A stretch of DNA of 64,000 nt from UBA4416 sp963422675 (lineage in GTDB: Bacteria > Bacteroidota > Bacteroidia > B-17B0 > Aurantibacillaceae): positions 1-64,000 of the forward strand of contig CAXVYS010000024.1 in NCBI GenBank assembly GCA_963422675.2, read 5' to 3'. A program made the position numbers and the translations under genes. Of this stretch, positions 45,201 through 52,879 are shown one piece after another (within the stretch, counting starts at the first letter, position 1; every line of letters starts with the position of its first letter). The notes beneath the pieces were generated by a model that was not told the DNA's origin, did not search any database, and saw only the letters and a program-made list of their open reading frames with translations.

Positions 45201-45463
45201 TTACTTTTTTCCTTGACGAAAAAAGTAACAAAAAAGACAAGTCAAAACGATTCAAATTTTAAGTTAAGCTTTCGGGGAATTCTGGACGGCATTTTAAAAT
45301 TTAGAGAAAAAATCAAATAGTATCAAAAGCGAAGGCCAGTGTGGGGATGATTTGGGCTGTTCGCGAAGCGCTTCAAATCATCAGATTGATGCTATGCAGA
45401 TTTTAGCTAAATTTTAAAGAGCCTTGAATTCTTTGTTACTTTCTGTTTCAAGACAGAAAGTAA
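45201..45463. repeat. 263-bp nested-palindrome intergenic element (plsX-fabH to groES gap)
   Basis: The element is bounded by two 28-nt hairpins with the same design: 45201-45228 (TTACTTTTTT-8-AAAAAAGTAA) and 45436-45463 (TTACTTTCTG-8-CAGAAAGTAA). Between them are further inverted pairs: GAATTC 45277-45282 with 45426-45431, AAAATTTAG 45296-45304 with CTAAATTTT 45407-45415, and GATGATTTG 45346-45354 with CAAATCATC 45374-45382. The nesting suggests one extended fold. No ORF is credible. It occupies most of the 439-nt gap; the remaining 147 nt hold the groES promoter region. Confidence 0.65.
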
Positions 45464-45610
45464 ATTAGAGAAATCTGCCACAACATGACATTTTTGTCCA
45501 ATAATTCGATTCAAAATTGTAATATTGTCGGCTCTCAAGCCAATTTTCATATTGGCACATTTTTAGACAAATAGCAAACGTAAATTTAAACTAACAAAAA
45601 TCACATAATT

Positions 45611-45895
45611 ATGGCAAAAACAAGCATTAACGTAAAACCATTAGCCGATAGGGTATTGGTTGAAGCAGCTCCGGCAGAAACAAAAACAGCAGGTGGATTA
45701 ATTATCCCTGACACCGCTAAAGAAAAACCTATGAAAGGTAAAGTGTTAGCAGTTGGTAACGGTAAACCGGACGAACCTATGACTGTAAAAGTAGGCGATA
45801 CTGTATTATATGGTAAATACGCAGGAACTGAAATCCAGGTAGATGGAAAAGACCTGTTAATTATGCGTGAAAGCGATATTTACGCTGTAATCTAA
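45611..45895 (+). CDS. groES: co-chaperonin GroES
   Basis: A 94-residue GroES lid protein. VKPLADRVLVEAAPAETKTAGGLIIPDTA contains the mobile-loop region; the C-terminal KDLLIMRESDIYAVI is typical. It is cotranscribed with groEL (116-nt gap). No CIRCE-type TTAGCACTC/GAGTGCTAA repeat is seen upstream; a TTGGCAC box at 45552-45558 may be part of a sigma54-like or other stress promoter. Confidence 0.97.
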   Translation: MAKTSINVKPLADRVLVEAAPAETKTAGGLIIPDTAKEKPMKGKVLAVGNGKPDEPMTVKVGDTVLYGKYAGTEIQVDGKDLLIMRESDIYAVI

Positions 45896-46011
45896 ACTAA
45901 AAGACAGAAGAGACAAAGAGATTGAAAAGACAAACGAGTCCTGAATCCCTTTAGTCCCTTAGCTCTTTTAAGTCTCTTAAATAAAATATTAAACTTAAAT
46001 AAACACATAAC

Positions 46012-47649
46012 ATGGCAAAAGACATATCATTTAACATCGAAGCCCGCGACGCTTTAAAACGTGGCGTTGATGCATTGGCAAATGCAGTAAAAGTAACTTT
46101 AGGTCCAAAAGGACGTAACGTTATCATTGACAAAAAATTTGGTTCACCACAAATCACCAAAGATGGTGTAACGGTAGCGAAAGAAATCGAATTATCGAAC
46201 CCGGTTGAAAACATGGGTGCGCAGTTATTAAAAGAAGTTGCTTCTAAAACGGCTGATGCAGCAGGTGATGGAACAACTACTGCTACAGTATTAGCTCAGG
46301 CTATTGTAACAGGTGGTTTAAAAAACGTAGCGGCAGGTGCAAATCCAATGGATTTGAAACGTGGTATTGATAAAGCAGTTGAAGCGGTTGTTGAGAATTT
46401 GAAAAAACAATCTCAAATGGTTGGTAACGACAATAAAAAAATTGAACAAGTTGCTACTATTTCTGCAAACAACGATAGCACTATCGGTAAATTAATTGCT
46501 GAAGCCATGGCTAAAGTAAAAAAAGAAGGTGTTATTACCGTTGAAGAAGCTAAAGGAACTGATACTACTGTTGAAGTAGTTGAAGGTATGGAATTCGACA
46601 GAGGATATATCTCTCCGTATTTTATTACAGACGTAGATAAAATGGAAGCTGTTTTAGAAAGCCCGTTAATTTTAATTTATGAAAAGAAAATTTCTTCAAT
46701 GAAAGAATTGTTACCTGTGCTTGAAAAAGCGGTACAAACAGGTAAACCAATTTTAATTATTGCGGAAGATATTGATGGCGAAGCGTTACAAACTTTAGTA
46801 GTTAACCGTTTACGTTCAAACTTAAAAATCTGTGCAGTAAAAGCTCCGGGTTTTGGTGACAGAAGAAAAGCAATGTTAGAAGATTTAGCGATCTTAACCG
46901 GTGGTGTATTTATCGCAGAAGACAGAGGTTTCTTATTAGAAAACGCTGACTTAACATTCTTAGGAAAAGCAGAAAAAGTAACTGTTGATAAAGACAATAC
47001 AACGATTGTTGGTGGTGCAGGTAAAAAAGCAGATATCACAGCGCGTGTAAATCAAATCAAAGCACAAATTGAATCAACGACTTCTGATTACGATAAAGAA
47101 AAATTACAAGAACGTTTAGCTAAATTAGCTGGTGGCGTTGCGGTACTTTATGTTGGTGCAGCTACTGAAGTTGAAATGAAAGAGAAAAAAGACCGTGTGG
47201 ACGATGCTTTAGCAGCTACTCGTGCAGCAGTTGAAGAAGGTATTGTACCGGGCGGTGGTGTAGCTTACATCCGTGCTATTGCTTCTTTAGATAAATTAAA
47301 AGGCTTAAACGATGATGAGAATACTGGTATTCAAATTGTACGCCGTGCAATTGAAGAACCTTTACGTCAGATTTGTGCTAACTGTGGAATCGAAGGTTCT
47401 ATTGTTGTACAAAAAGTAAAAGAAGGAAAAGATGATTACGGTTTCAATGCTCGTACTGAGAAATACGAAAACTTATTAAAAGCAGGTGTAATTGATCCTA
47501 CTAAAGTAAGTCGTATCGCTTTAGAGAACGCAGCATCTGTAGCAGCCATGTTGTTGACTACTGATTGCGTATTAGCTGAGAAAAAAGAAGATGCTCCTGC
47601 AATGCCAATGGGTAATCCAGGTATGGGTGGTATGGGCGGAATGATGTAA
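46012..47649 (+). CDS. groEL: chaperonin GroEL
   Basis: A 545-residue chaperonin subunit. It carries the ATP-binding GDGTTTATVLA segment, the conserved equatorial and apical blocks (LKAPGFGDRRKAMLEDLA) and a C-terminal GGM tail. Normal length. A bidirectional-looking terminator follows at 47676-47705. Confidence 0.98.
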   Translation: MAKDISFNIEARDALKRGVDALANAVKVTLGPKGRNVIIDKKFGSPQITKDGVTVAKEIELSNPVENMGAQLLKEVASKTADAAGDGTTTATVLAQAIVTGGLKNVAAGANPMDLKRGIDKAVEAVVENLKKQSQMVGNDNKKIEQVATISANNDSTIGKLIAEAMAKVKKEGVITVEEAKGTDTTVEVVEGMEFDRGYISPYFITDVDKMEAVLESPLILIYEKKISSMKELLPVLEKAVQTGKPILIIAEDIDGEALQTLVVNRLRSNLKICAVKAPGFGDRRKAMLEDLAILTGGVFIAEDRGFLLENADLTFLGKAEKVTVDKDNTTIVGGAGKKADITARVNQIKAQIESTTSDYDKEKLQERLAKLAGGVAVLYVGAATEVEMKEKKDRVDDALAATRAAVEEGIVPGGGVAYIRAIASLDKLKGLNDDENTGIQIVRRAIEEPLRQICANCGIEGSIVVQKVKEGKDDYGFNARTEKYENLLKAGVIDPTKVSRIALENAASVAAMLLTTDCVLAEKKEDAPAMPMGNPGMGGMGGMM

Positions 47650-47673
47650 TAATCTTCTCTTAATAATTTATAA

Positions 47674-47706
47674 AGAACGCTCCGAATTACATCGGGGCGT
47701 TTTTTG
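47674..47706 (+). terminator. intrinsic terminator of groESL
   Basis: A 10-bp stem (47676-47685/47692-47701) with one G-T wobble, followed by TTTTTT. Confidence 0.9.
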
Positions 47707-47769
47707 TTTTATATTTACTTGTCGACTCTAACATCAACAAGCTCGAAAATCTATTGGCTAAAACAAAAT

Positions 47770-48246
47770 ATGGACATTGATAAAATTATAAATACTTCGA
47801 TATCAGAAATGAAAATCGACCCTAAACCTTACATAATGTTCAAAGATTTATCGTCATTCAAAAATCTCGAACCAAGCTCAAACGAATTCAATAAAATTAA
47901 ATATGCACTAGTTAAATCTGGTCCATTTGAAAAACACGGAGATTCTGCTATTAAGTTTTCAGTGCTAGGTTTTGAAGTTGTAAAAGATTTTGATGGAGAT
48001 TGGTACAAATACAAGAAATCATTAAAGCCAAAGAAAGACATTTACAAACTAATTTCTGCTATTACGGGGATTCTAAGTCTGATTTTAGTTTATATGAATT
48101 TTTCGATTAACAATAAAGCTCTAATTCTTGAAAAAACTATTGAAAATAATAATACCATAATTGATAGTCTACAAACTGAGGCAAAACTAAAAAAAGAATT
48201 TACAGATTCAATAATAAAAAGATTATCAACTCATAAAGAGAAATAG
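47770..48246 (+). CDS. tail-anchored hypothetical protein
   Basis: A 158-residue unknown. The first ~95 residues are soluble and charged (IMFKDLSSFKNLEPSS). A single hydrophobic helix (about 100-118, ISAITGILSLILVYMNF) is followed by a coiled-coil tail (NNKALILEKTIENNNTIIDSLQTEAKLKKE). The frame is open from 47704, but that ATG lies in the groEL terminator, so ATG 47770 is preferred. It is AT-rich, isolated, and borders the repeat island, which suggests an accessory gene. Confidence 0.65.
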   Translation: MDIDKIINTSISEMKIDPKPYIMFKDLSSFKNLEPSSNEFNKIKYALVKSGPFEKHGDSAIKFSVLGFEVVKDFDGDWYKYKKSLKPKKDIYKLISAITGILSLILVYMNFSINNKALILEKTIENNNTIIDSLQTEAKLKKEFTDSIIKRLSTHKEK

Positions 48247-48284
48247 GTTTATTTAAACTACTCTGCATTTGCAATGCTGAGTCT

Positions 48285-48369
48285 CGTCATTGCGAACGAA
48301 GTGAAGCAATCTCAAACCTAGTTTGTTTTAAATACTGCGAATGAGATCGCGTCGTGCCTCGCGATGACG
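48285..48369. repeat. REPIN-like inverted pair, type 1
   Basis: Ends CGTCATTGCGAA... and ...CTCGCGATGACG face each other, each followed inward by an AATCTC/GAGATC block. The 29- and 27-nt ends are imperfect inverted copies around a 29-nt spacer. Confidence 0.65.
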
Positions 48370-48466
48370 GAACGTACTATTATCATATTCTCAACTCCGC
48401 TGCTTCCAATAGCTATCAGAATATAATACTACGGAAATAAAACATGAACACTTCTCAACTGTTTAT

Positions 48467-48545
48467 GTCATGCTGAACTTGTTTCAGCATCCCTAATGCA
48501 GAAAAATAACAAGAGTGTGAGATCCTGAATCAAGTTCAGGATGAC
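48467..48545. repeat. REPIN-like inverted pair, type 2
   Basis: The 25-nt ends 48467-48491 and 48521-48545 are inverted copies with three differences. Each end is itself a small hairpin (TGCTGAA/TTCAGCA; ATCCTGAA/TTCAGGAT). Confidence 0.75.
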
Positions 48546-48552
48546 TACACTT

Positions 48553-48755
48553 AAATACGCTACTGCATACGTTAGTAATAGTGCGGCTGCTTTTGGTAAT
48601 TCGATGCGAACCGCCATTCCGGGGAGTTTCTGTGGGGCAAATGGAGGTTAGCGAATTGCCTTGTCCCGATAGCCATCGGGATTTTGCTTCTTTTTGTTCA
48701 AGCAAAAAGAAAAATAAGAAAGTCGCTTTTGGATACTTTTACAAAAGTATCAGAA
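48553..48755. repeat. dispersed intergenic repeat, copy A
   Basis: Shares two blocks with 50509-50638: AAATAC...TTAGTAA.GGTGCGG-like at the left end and ATTTTG.TTCTTTTTGTTC onward at the right. Contains hairpins CCCGAT/ATCGGG (48665-48680), TTCTTTTTG/CAAAAAGAA (48688-48711) and ATACTTTT/AAAAGTAT (48733-48750). It is about 75 bp longer in the middle than copy B. Confidence 0.65.
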
Positions 48756-48765
48756 TACCGTGTAT

Positions 48766-48792
48766 GAGATCGCTTCGTCCCTCGCGATGACG
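48766..48792. repeat. half copy of REPIN-like type 1
   Basis: GAGATCGCTTCGTCCCTCGCGATGACG matches the right arm of 48285-48369 (48343-48369) with two differences. Confidence 0.6.
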
Positions 48793-48980
48793 AAACATAT
48801 TATTAGTGTATTTCCCTCTCTTATTGGTATTATCACTAACAACTGTGAAACTCTGTTATTTTGCTTTGCAAAAGCTCTTTAAAAATTTATCTTTGTTAAT
48901 AAGCCTTTTGGTAGACACTGTTTTCAAAACTGTAAAACCACTACGCCTCATTTTAAAGCCATGTCAAAAGAGAAAACCAT

Positions 48981-50168
48981 ATGAAATACATTTACTTTTT
49001 TATAGCATTCTTATTCACGCAATCTGTTTTCGCACAATCAACTCTGCCTGTGATTAAAGCAACGTCTAAACGTGTAACGATTAAGGATGGAGGCTATTTG
49101 GATAAAAATGCTTGGACAATTTCTCCGGAAATTAAGCCAGATATTTTCACCGCCGATAGAACCAGAAAAACAAAATGGGTGACGTTTTATACAGACATTG
49201 ATTCTATAAAAATAAACGTAAAACCGGGAACGACATATAATTTTATCGTCTTGCTGAATGGAAAAGATTCCTGCTATACTCAAATTGCCAGTGCTATTGC
49301 TCCGGAGAATACTCTAAAACCGCATCATGCGACACATGATACTATTCCGTTTACACTCACTCAATTTAATGCCATTTGTGTAAAATCCATTATTAACGGA
49401 ACAGATACATTAAACCTTCACTTCGATGTTGGTTCTTTTGATTTTCGTTTCACGAAGGATGCCATCTTCAAAAAGACAAAATTACTATCAAACCAACCTG
49501 ATGCTTTGGCCGGTAAAACAAAGCCGGATTATGCTCATCTAAATCCCGTAGTTACTTTACAAATGGGTCATGTAGTGTGGAATGATCCTGTGATTGTGCC
49601 TACAGGATTAACGGCACATGATATGGATGGGAGATTTGGCTGGAACCTGTTTGAAGGCAAAGCAGTAGAAATTGATTATGATCATAACCTCTTAATCATT
49701 CACTCAAAAATGCCAAAAGCATTGAAAGGCTACGTTAAATCAACGATGGAATTTATTCATTCTTTTGTTTGCATTAAAGGAACCTTTGACATAGAACGTA
49801 AAAAATACCTTGGCAACTTTTTACTTGACACCGGCTCAGATCAGGCCATTATTTTAGATAGTGCCTGGGCAGGCAAACAACATTTTCCTAAGAATTTAAA
49901 ATTGATTAAATCATCTGTACTTCGCGACCCGAGAGGAGTAACCTATGAAACTAAAATAGTGCTTGCGCCACTTCTGAACATCAATCATTTTGAACTTACA
50001 CATATTCCAACCTATGTGTTAAGCAGCAAAAATCCAGTAGGTTTTGAAATCAATTATTTGGGTAATGATCTTTTAAAGCGATTCAATATGATCCTCGATT
50101 TTCAAAATGATTACATATATCTAAAACCAAATAAGTTGATAAATGTAAAATACAGGGAAAACTCCTAG
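48981..50168 (+). CDS. secreted retropepsin-like aspartic protease
   Basis: A 395-residue exported protein with signal peptide (FFIAFLFTQSVFAQ). It has two aspartic-protease lobes: D149-V-G-S in LHFDVGSFDF and D283-T-G-S in FLLDTGSDQA. The first DTG is altered to DVG, so activity is uncertain. It sits alone between two repeat-rich gaps. Function unknown; likely periplasmic or surface. Confidence 0.8.
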   Translation: MKYIYFFIAFLFTQSVFAQSTLPVIKATSKRVTIKDGGYLDKNAWTISPEIKPDIFTADRTRKTKWVTFYTDIDSIKINVKPGTTYNFIVLLNGKDSCYTQIASAIAPENTLKPHHATHDTIPFTLTQFNAICVKSIINGTDTLNLHFDVGSFDFRFTKDAIFKKTKLLSNQPDALAGKTKPDYAHLNPVVTLQMGHVVWNDPVIVPTGLTAHDMDGRFGWNLFEGKAVEIDYDHNLLIIHSKMPKALKGYVKSTMEFIHSFVCIKGTFDIERKKYLGNFLLDTGSDQAIILDSAWAGKQHFPKNLKLIKSSVLRDPRGVTYETKIVLAPLLNINHFELTHIPTYVLSSKNPVGFEINYLGNDLLKRFNMILDFQNDYIYLKPNKLINVKYRENS

Positions 50169-50448
50169 GAAACAGGAAAACCTTTCTTTACAAGAATTTC
50201 TACCATAATGGTATAAGTAAAGCATCTTTCATTAACTATTTAACTAAATCAGTTAATAACTCTAAACAAAAAACACAATAGTTGAAAACTATCGCCTAAA
50301 GAGCGTGTTAATAAATGTTGGCTTTACAAATTGGTAATATAAGGCATCAATTTATGATTTACCTTTATAGTAACAACCACAAGCCGACATCTAAGCTTAA
50401 GCGATGATGGGATACGGTAGATGCCATGGTTCAGATAAGAATACATCG

Positions 50449-50476
50449 AAAAGCTGCTTTTAAAGTGGCTTTTTGG
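50449..50476 (+). terminator. candidate intrinsic terminator
   Basis: AAAAGCTGCTTT (50449-50460) pairs with AAAGTGGCTTTT (50462-50473) through two G-T wobbles, with a T-rich tail. It is 281 nt past the aspartic protease stop. Confidence 0.5.
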
Positions 50477-50508
50477 TTTTAGTAAAGTTCCTTTTACATT
50501 TTGTTTTT

Positions 50509-50638
50509 AAATACCTGCATACCTTAGTAAGGGTGCGGTTGATTATGATCCCGAAAGCCTTCTGGATTTTGTTTCTTTTTGTTCAAGCAAAACGAAAATT
50601 AAAAAGTGCTTTTGAATACTTTTGCAAAAGGATCAAGA
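50509..50638. repeat. dispersed intergenic repeat, copy B
   Basis: Second copy of the element at 48553-48755, lacking about 75 bp of the middle, with the TTTTTG-TTCAAG-CAAAA hairpin and a TACTTTTGCAAAAGGA end. Confidence 0.65.
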
Positions 50639-50654
50639 TAGAAGATGTTTAGAA

Positions 50655-50700
50655 CAACATCCCTCCCCACCAGCTGGCGGAGACTCCCTTCAAAGGGAGA
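50655..50700. repeat. GC-rich hairpin element
   Basis: Contains CTCCCTT/AAGGGAG (50684-50699) and a CCAGCTGG palindrome just before the rsmI stop codon. Looks like a REP-type element. Confidence 0.45.
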
Positions 50701-50714
50701 ATTAGAGTACAACC

Positions 50715-51392
50715 CTAATCCTCTTTTCCTGCTAACACCACTACAATTTCTCCCTTCACTGTTTTAGCTGTAAAGTGAGCGATGAGCTCGTCAACCGTTC
50801 CGCGCGCATTTTCTTCAAACATCTTAGATAGTTCACGTGATACGGAAACTTGTCTGTTACCACTTAAATATTCTTTAAATTCCTCCAATAATTTTACCAA
50901 TCTAAAAGGCGATTCGTAAAAGATCATCGTCCGTGTTTCTTCTTTTAAAGATAAAAGTTTGGTATGTCTTCCTTTTTTCTGTGGTAAAAATCCATAGAAT
51001 ACAAAGCTATCGCAAGGCAACCCACTGTTCACCAAAGCCGGTACAAAGGCTGTGGCTCCGGGCAATGTTTCAACAGCAACACCATGTTTAATACACTCGC
51101 GTACCAATAAAAAACCGGGATCAGAAATAGCAGGCGTGCCTGCATCCGATACCAGGGCTACTGATTTATCAGACGCTATCATTTCCACAATTTGTTCCAC
51201 AGTACTGTGCTCATTGTGTGCATGGTAGGAACGTAAGGGTTTTTCAATTTGAAAGTGTCGTAAAAGATGAATCGTATTTCGGGTATCTTCTGCTAAAATC
51301 AAATCAACTGATTTTAAAACAGTGATCGCCCTGAAAGTCATATCTTCTAAATTACCAATTGGTGTTGGGACTATGTATAGTTTTGGTGTCAT
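50715..51392 (-). CDS. rsmI: 16S rRNA (cytidine1402-2'-O)-methyltransferase RsmI
   Basis: A 225-residue tetrapyrrole-methylase-fold enzyme that 2'-O-methylates C1402 of 16S rRNA. Diagnostic blocks: MTPKLYIVPTPIGNLEDMTFRA, AEDTRNTIHLLRHF, VSDAGTPAISDPGFLLVREC and LPGATAFVPALVNSGLPCD. It is slightly short: the C-terminal extension of longer RsmI is missing, which is common. Confidence 0.95.
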   Translation of the reverse strand: MTPKLYIVPTPIGNLEDMTFRAITVLKSVDLILAEDTRNTIHLLRHFQIEKPLRSYHAHNEHSTVEQIVEMIASDKSVALVSDAGTPAISDPGFLLVRECIKHGVAVETLPGATAFVPALVNSGLPCDSFVFYGFLPQKKGRHTKLLSLKEETRTMIFYESPFRLVKLLEEFKEYLSGNRQVSVSRELSKMFEENARGTVDELIAHFTAKTVKGEIVVVLAGKED

Positions 51393-51508
51393 GATTTTAT
51401 TTTTTTAACCACATAGGGACATAGAGCTTATTCTCATATTCTATGTTTTTTGTTTCTAATTTATTAATTATTTTTCTATGTTACCTATGTTTCTATGTGG
51501 TGAAGAAA

Positions 51509-52879
51509 TTATTCTTTCAAATCCATTTTTTCATCCCCGTTTTGATAAGGCAGATAGGTGAAAATAAACTGGAACATTTCTTCGGTGGTTTGCATACTTT
51601 TTACACCTTCTCCCTGCGTTACCAATTTTGGCGGATGGTTCGGGTTATTAGGGTTTTTATTCGTGTTGTCAAAAGTTCCATAAACGTGAATAGTTGTGCC
51701 TTCTGTAATTTTTACGGGATGTTCAAATGTATAATAATACTGCCATTTAAAATCCCATTTATGAATTTTAATTAAAGGAATAGTATCTCCGTTTGGCTTT
51801 ATGGCAAAGGCCCAAAACGACTTACCTAATAAATGCATATGAGGATTAACAGAGAGAATAGAAATAGCAGCATCCAGGGTTGCTTTGGTATGAAACGTTT
51901 GTACTTTATTAGGTTGTAAAATTAATTCAGGTTCAATTTTAGAAACACCAAATGTTCCCAGTTGCGTTTCATAGATTGGCCGTTTTGGTTTCTCTCCATA
52001 AAACACATTAATGTAAGAACTATCCAATACATCTTTATTACTTGGCCCGTAATGGATATTCTGCAATAAAATAGCGGATGTTTTATTTACCCTGTAGCCC
52101 CCAATTCCATGGGGATATACAGGTGGTGTAAAGCCCGGCAAATAATATACCGTGTTAGGCGTTAATGTTGGGAAAGTACCATCATCATTTAAAATATTCA
52201 TTTGCCCATAAAGATCTTTATAATCATGGAATTCATCCAACGCATAGGTTAAGCCTTTTTGAATATCTTTTTTCTTTCCCGGTTCATAACGCACCAAATG
52301 CCCGTTGATATGATGTGCGAGCTTGCGTTGAGCCGGCACAAATTCAAAGTAACTCACAAAGGTATCCTTCGCCAATTGAAAGGGTAATTTAACGACGAAA
52401 AAATGATCAGTTCCGTTACCTTTAATAGGAACGGCCTCTTTAAATTTAATGACCGTATCCGGTTTTCCTAAAGAGGAACCCGTGTAAAATACCGGTGGTA
52501 CCGGCACTTTCGACACATCTCCTTGTGGAGCTCCATTATTTGCCCATACTTTAATTAATTCAATTTGTTCCTCGGTTAATGTTCTTTCTCCAATAAAGTG
52601 TGTGTAATTTTTATCTGCCGGCCATGGTGGCATATAACGGGCTTGAGTTACAAACTTTATTTTATTGGCATTCTTTTTTGCATCATCATAAGTCATTAAT
52701 TCAAAAGGACCACTCTCCCCTGCCCTGTGGCAAGGTGTACAATTCTTAAAAAGAATAGGGGCAATCTCAACGAAAGTGGGATTGGGATTGATATTAGTTT
52801 TGTTTTGCTCACCCTCCGAACAAGAACATAAACAAACCAATAAACTAAAAACCAATATATAACTCCTAGTGAATATCAT
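51509..52879 (-). CDS. lipoprotein with c-type cytochrome motif and copper monooxygenase-like domain
   Basis: A 456-residue exported protein. The signal ends in a lipobox (LLVCLCSC). A C47-x-x-C50-H51 motif (NCTPCHRAGESG) is a c-type heme site with a downstream MPPWP Met candidate. The C-terminal half resembles the copper type II ascorbate-dependent (PHM/DBH) monooxygenase fold, with an H-x-H pair in NPHMHLLGK (about 344-352) and a Met candidate in TTEEMFQF. This pairing suggests a redox enzyme of the envelope. It overlaps the glycosyltransferase gene by 14 nt. Confidence 0.75.
   Translation of the reverse strand: MIFTRSYILVFSLLVCLCSCSEGEQNKTNINPNPTFVEIAPILFKNCTPCHRAGESGPFELMTYDDAKKNANKIKFVTQARYMPPWPADKNYTHFIGERTLTEEQIELIKVWANNGAPQGDVSKVPVPPVFYTGSSLGKPDTVIKFKEAVPIKGNGTDHFFVVKLPFQLAKDTFVSYFEFVPAQRKLAHHINGHLVRYEPGKKKDIQKGLTYALDEFHDYKDLYGQMNILNDDGTFPTLTPNTVYYLPGFTPPVYPHGIGGYRVNKTSAILLQNIHYGPSNKDVLDSSYINVFYGEKPKRPIYETQLGTFGVSKIEPELILQPNKVQTFHTKATLDAAISILSVNPHMHLLGKSFWAFAIKPNGDTIPLIKIHKWDFKWQYYYTFEHPVKITEGTTIHVYGTFDNTNKNPNNPNHPPKLVTQGEGVKSMQTTEEMFQFIFTYLPYQNGDEKMDLKE

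Larger units (their letters stand above)
48247..48980. other. repeat-rich intergenic island, no credible gene
   Basis: A 734-nt gap between the tail-anchored protein gene and the aspartic protease gene. It holds two paired inverted elements (48285-48369 and 48467-48545), one copy of a dispersed hairpin-ended repeat (48553-48755) and a half copy of the first element (48766-48792). Short open frames inside are made of repeat sequence and look non-coding. Confidence 0.7.
50169..50714. other. repeat-rich intergenic region upstream of the rsmI 3' end
   Basis: A 546-nt gap. It holds a candidate terminator (50449-50476), copy B of the dispersed repeat (50509-50638) and a GC-rich hairpin element (about 50655-50700). 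The first 280 nt show nothing I can identify; no credible ORF. Confidence 0.6.

Noticed and set aside
48581..48790. 69-residue open frame in the repeat island
   Set aside because: It is made entirely of repeat and hairpin sequence.
48806..49057. 83-residue open frame upstream of the aspartic protease
   Set aside because: It overlaps the protease signal-peptide region in another frame and lacks a convincing start.
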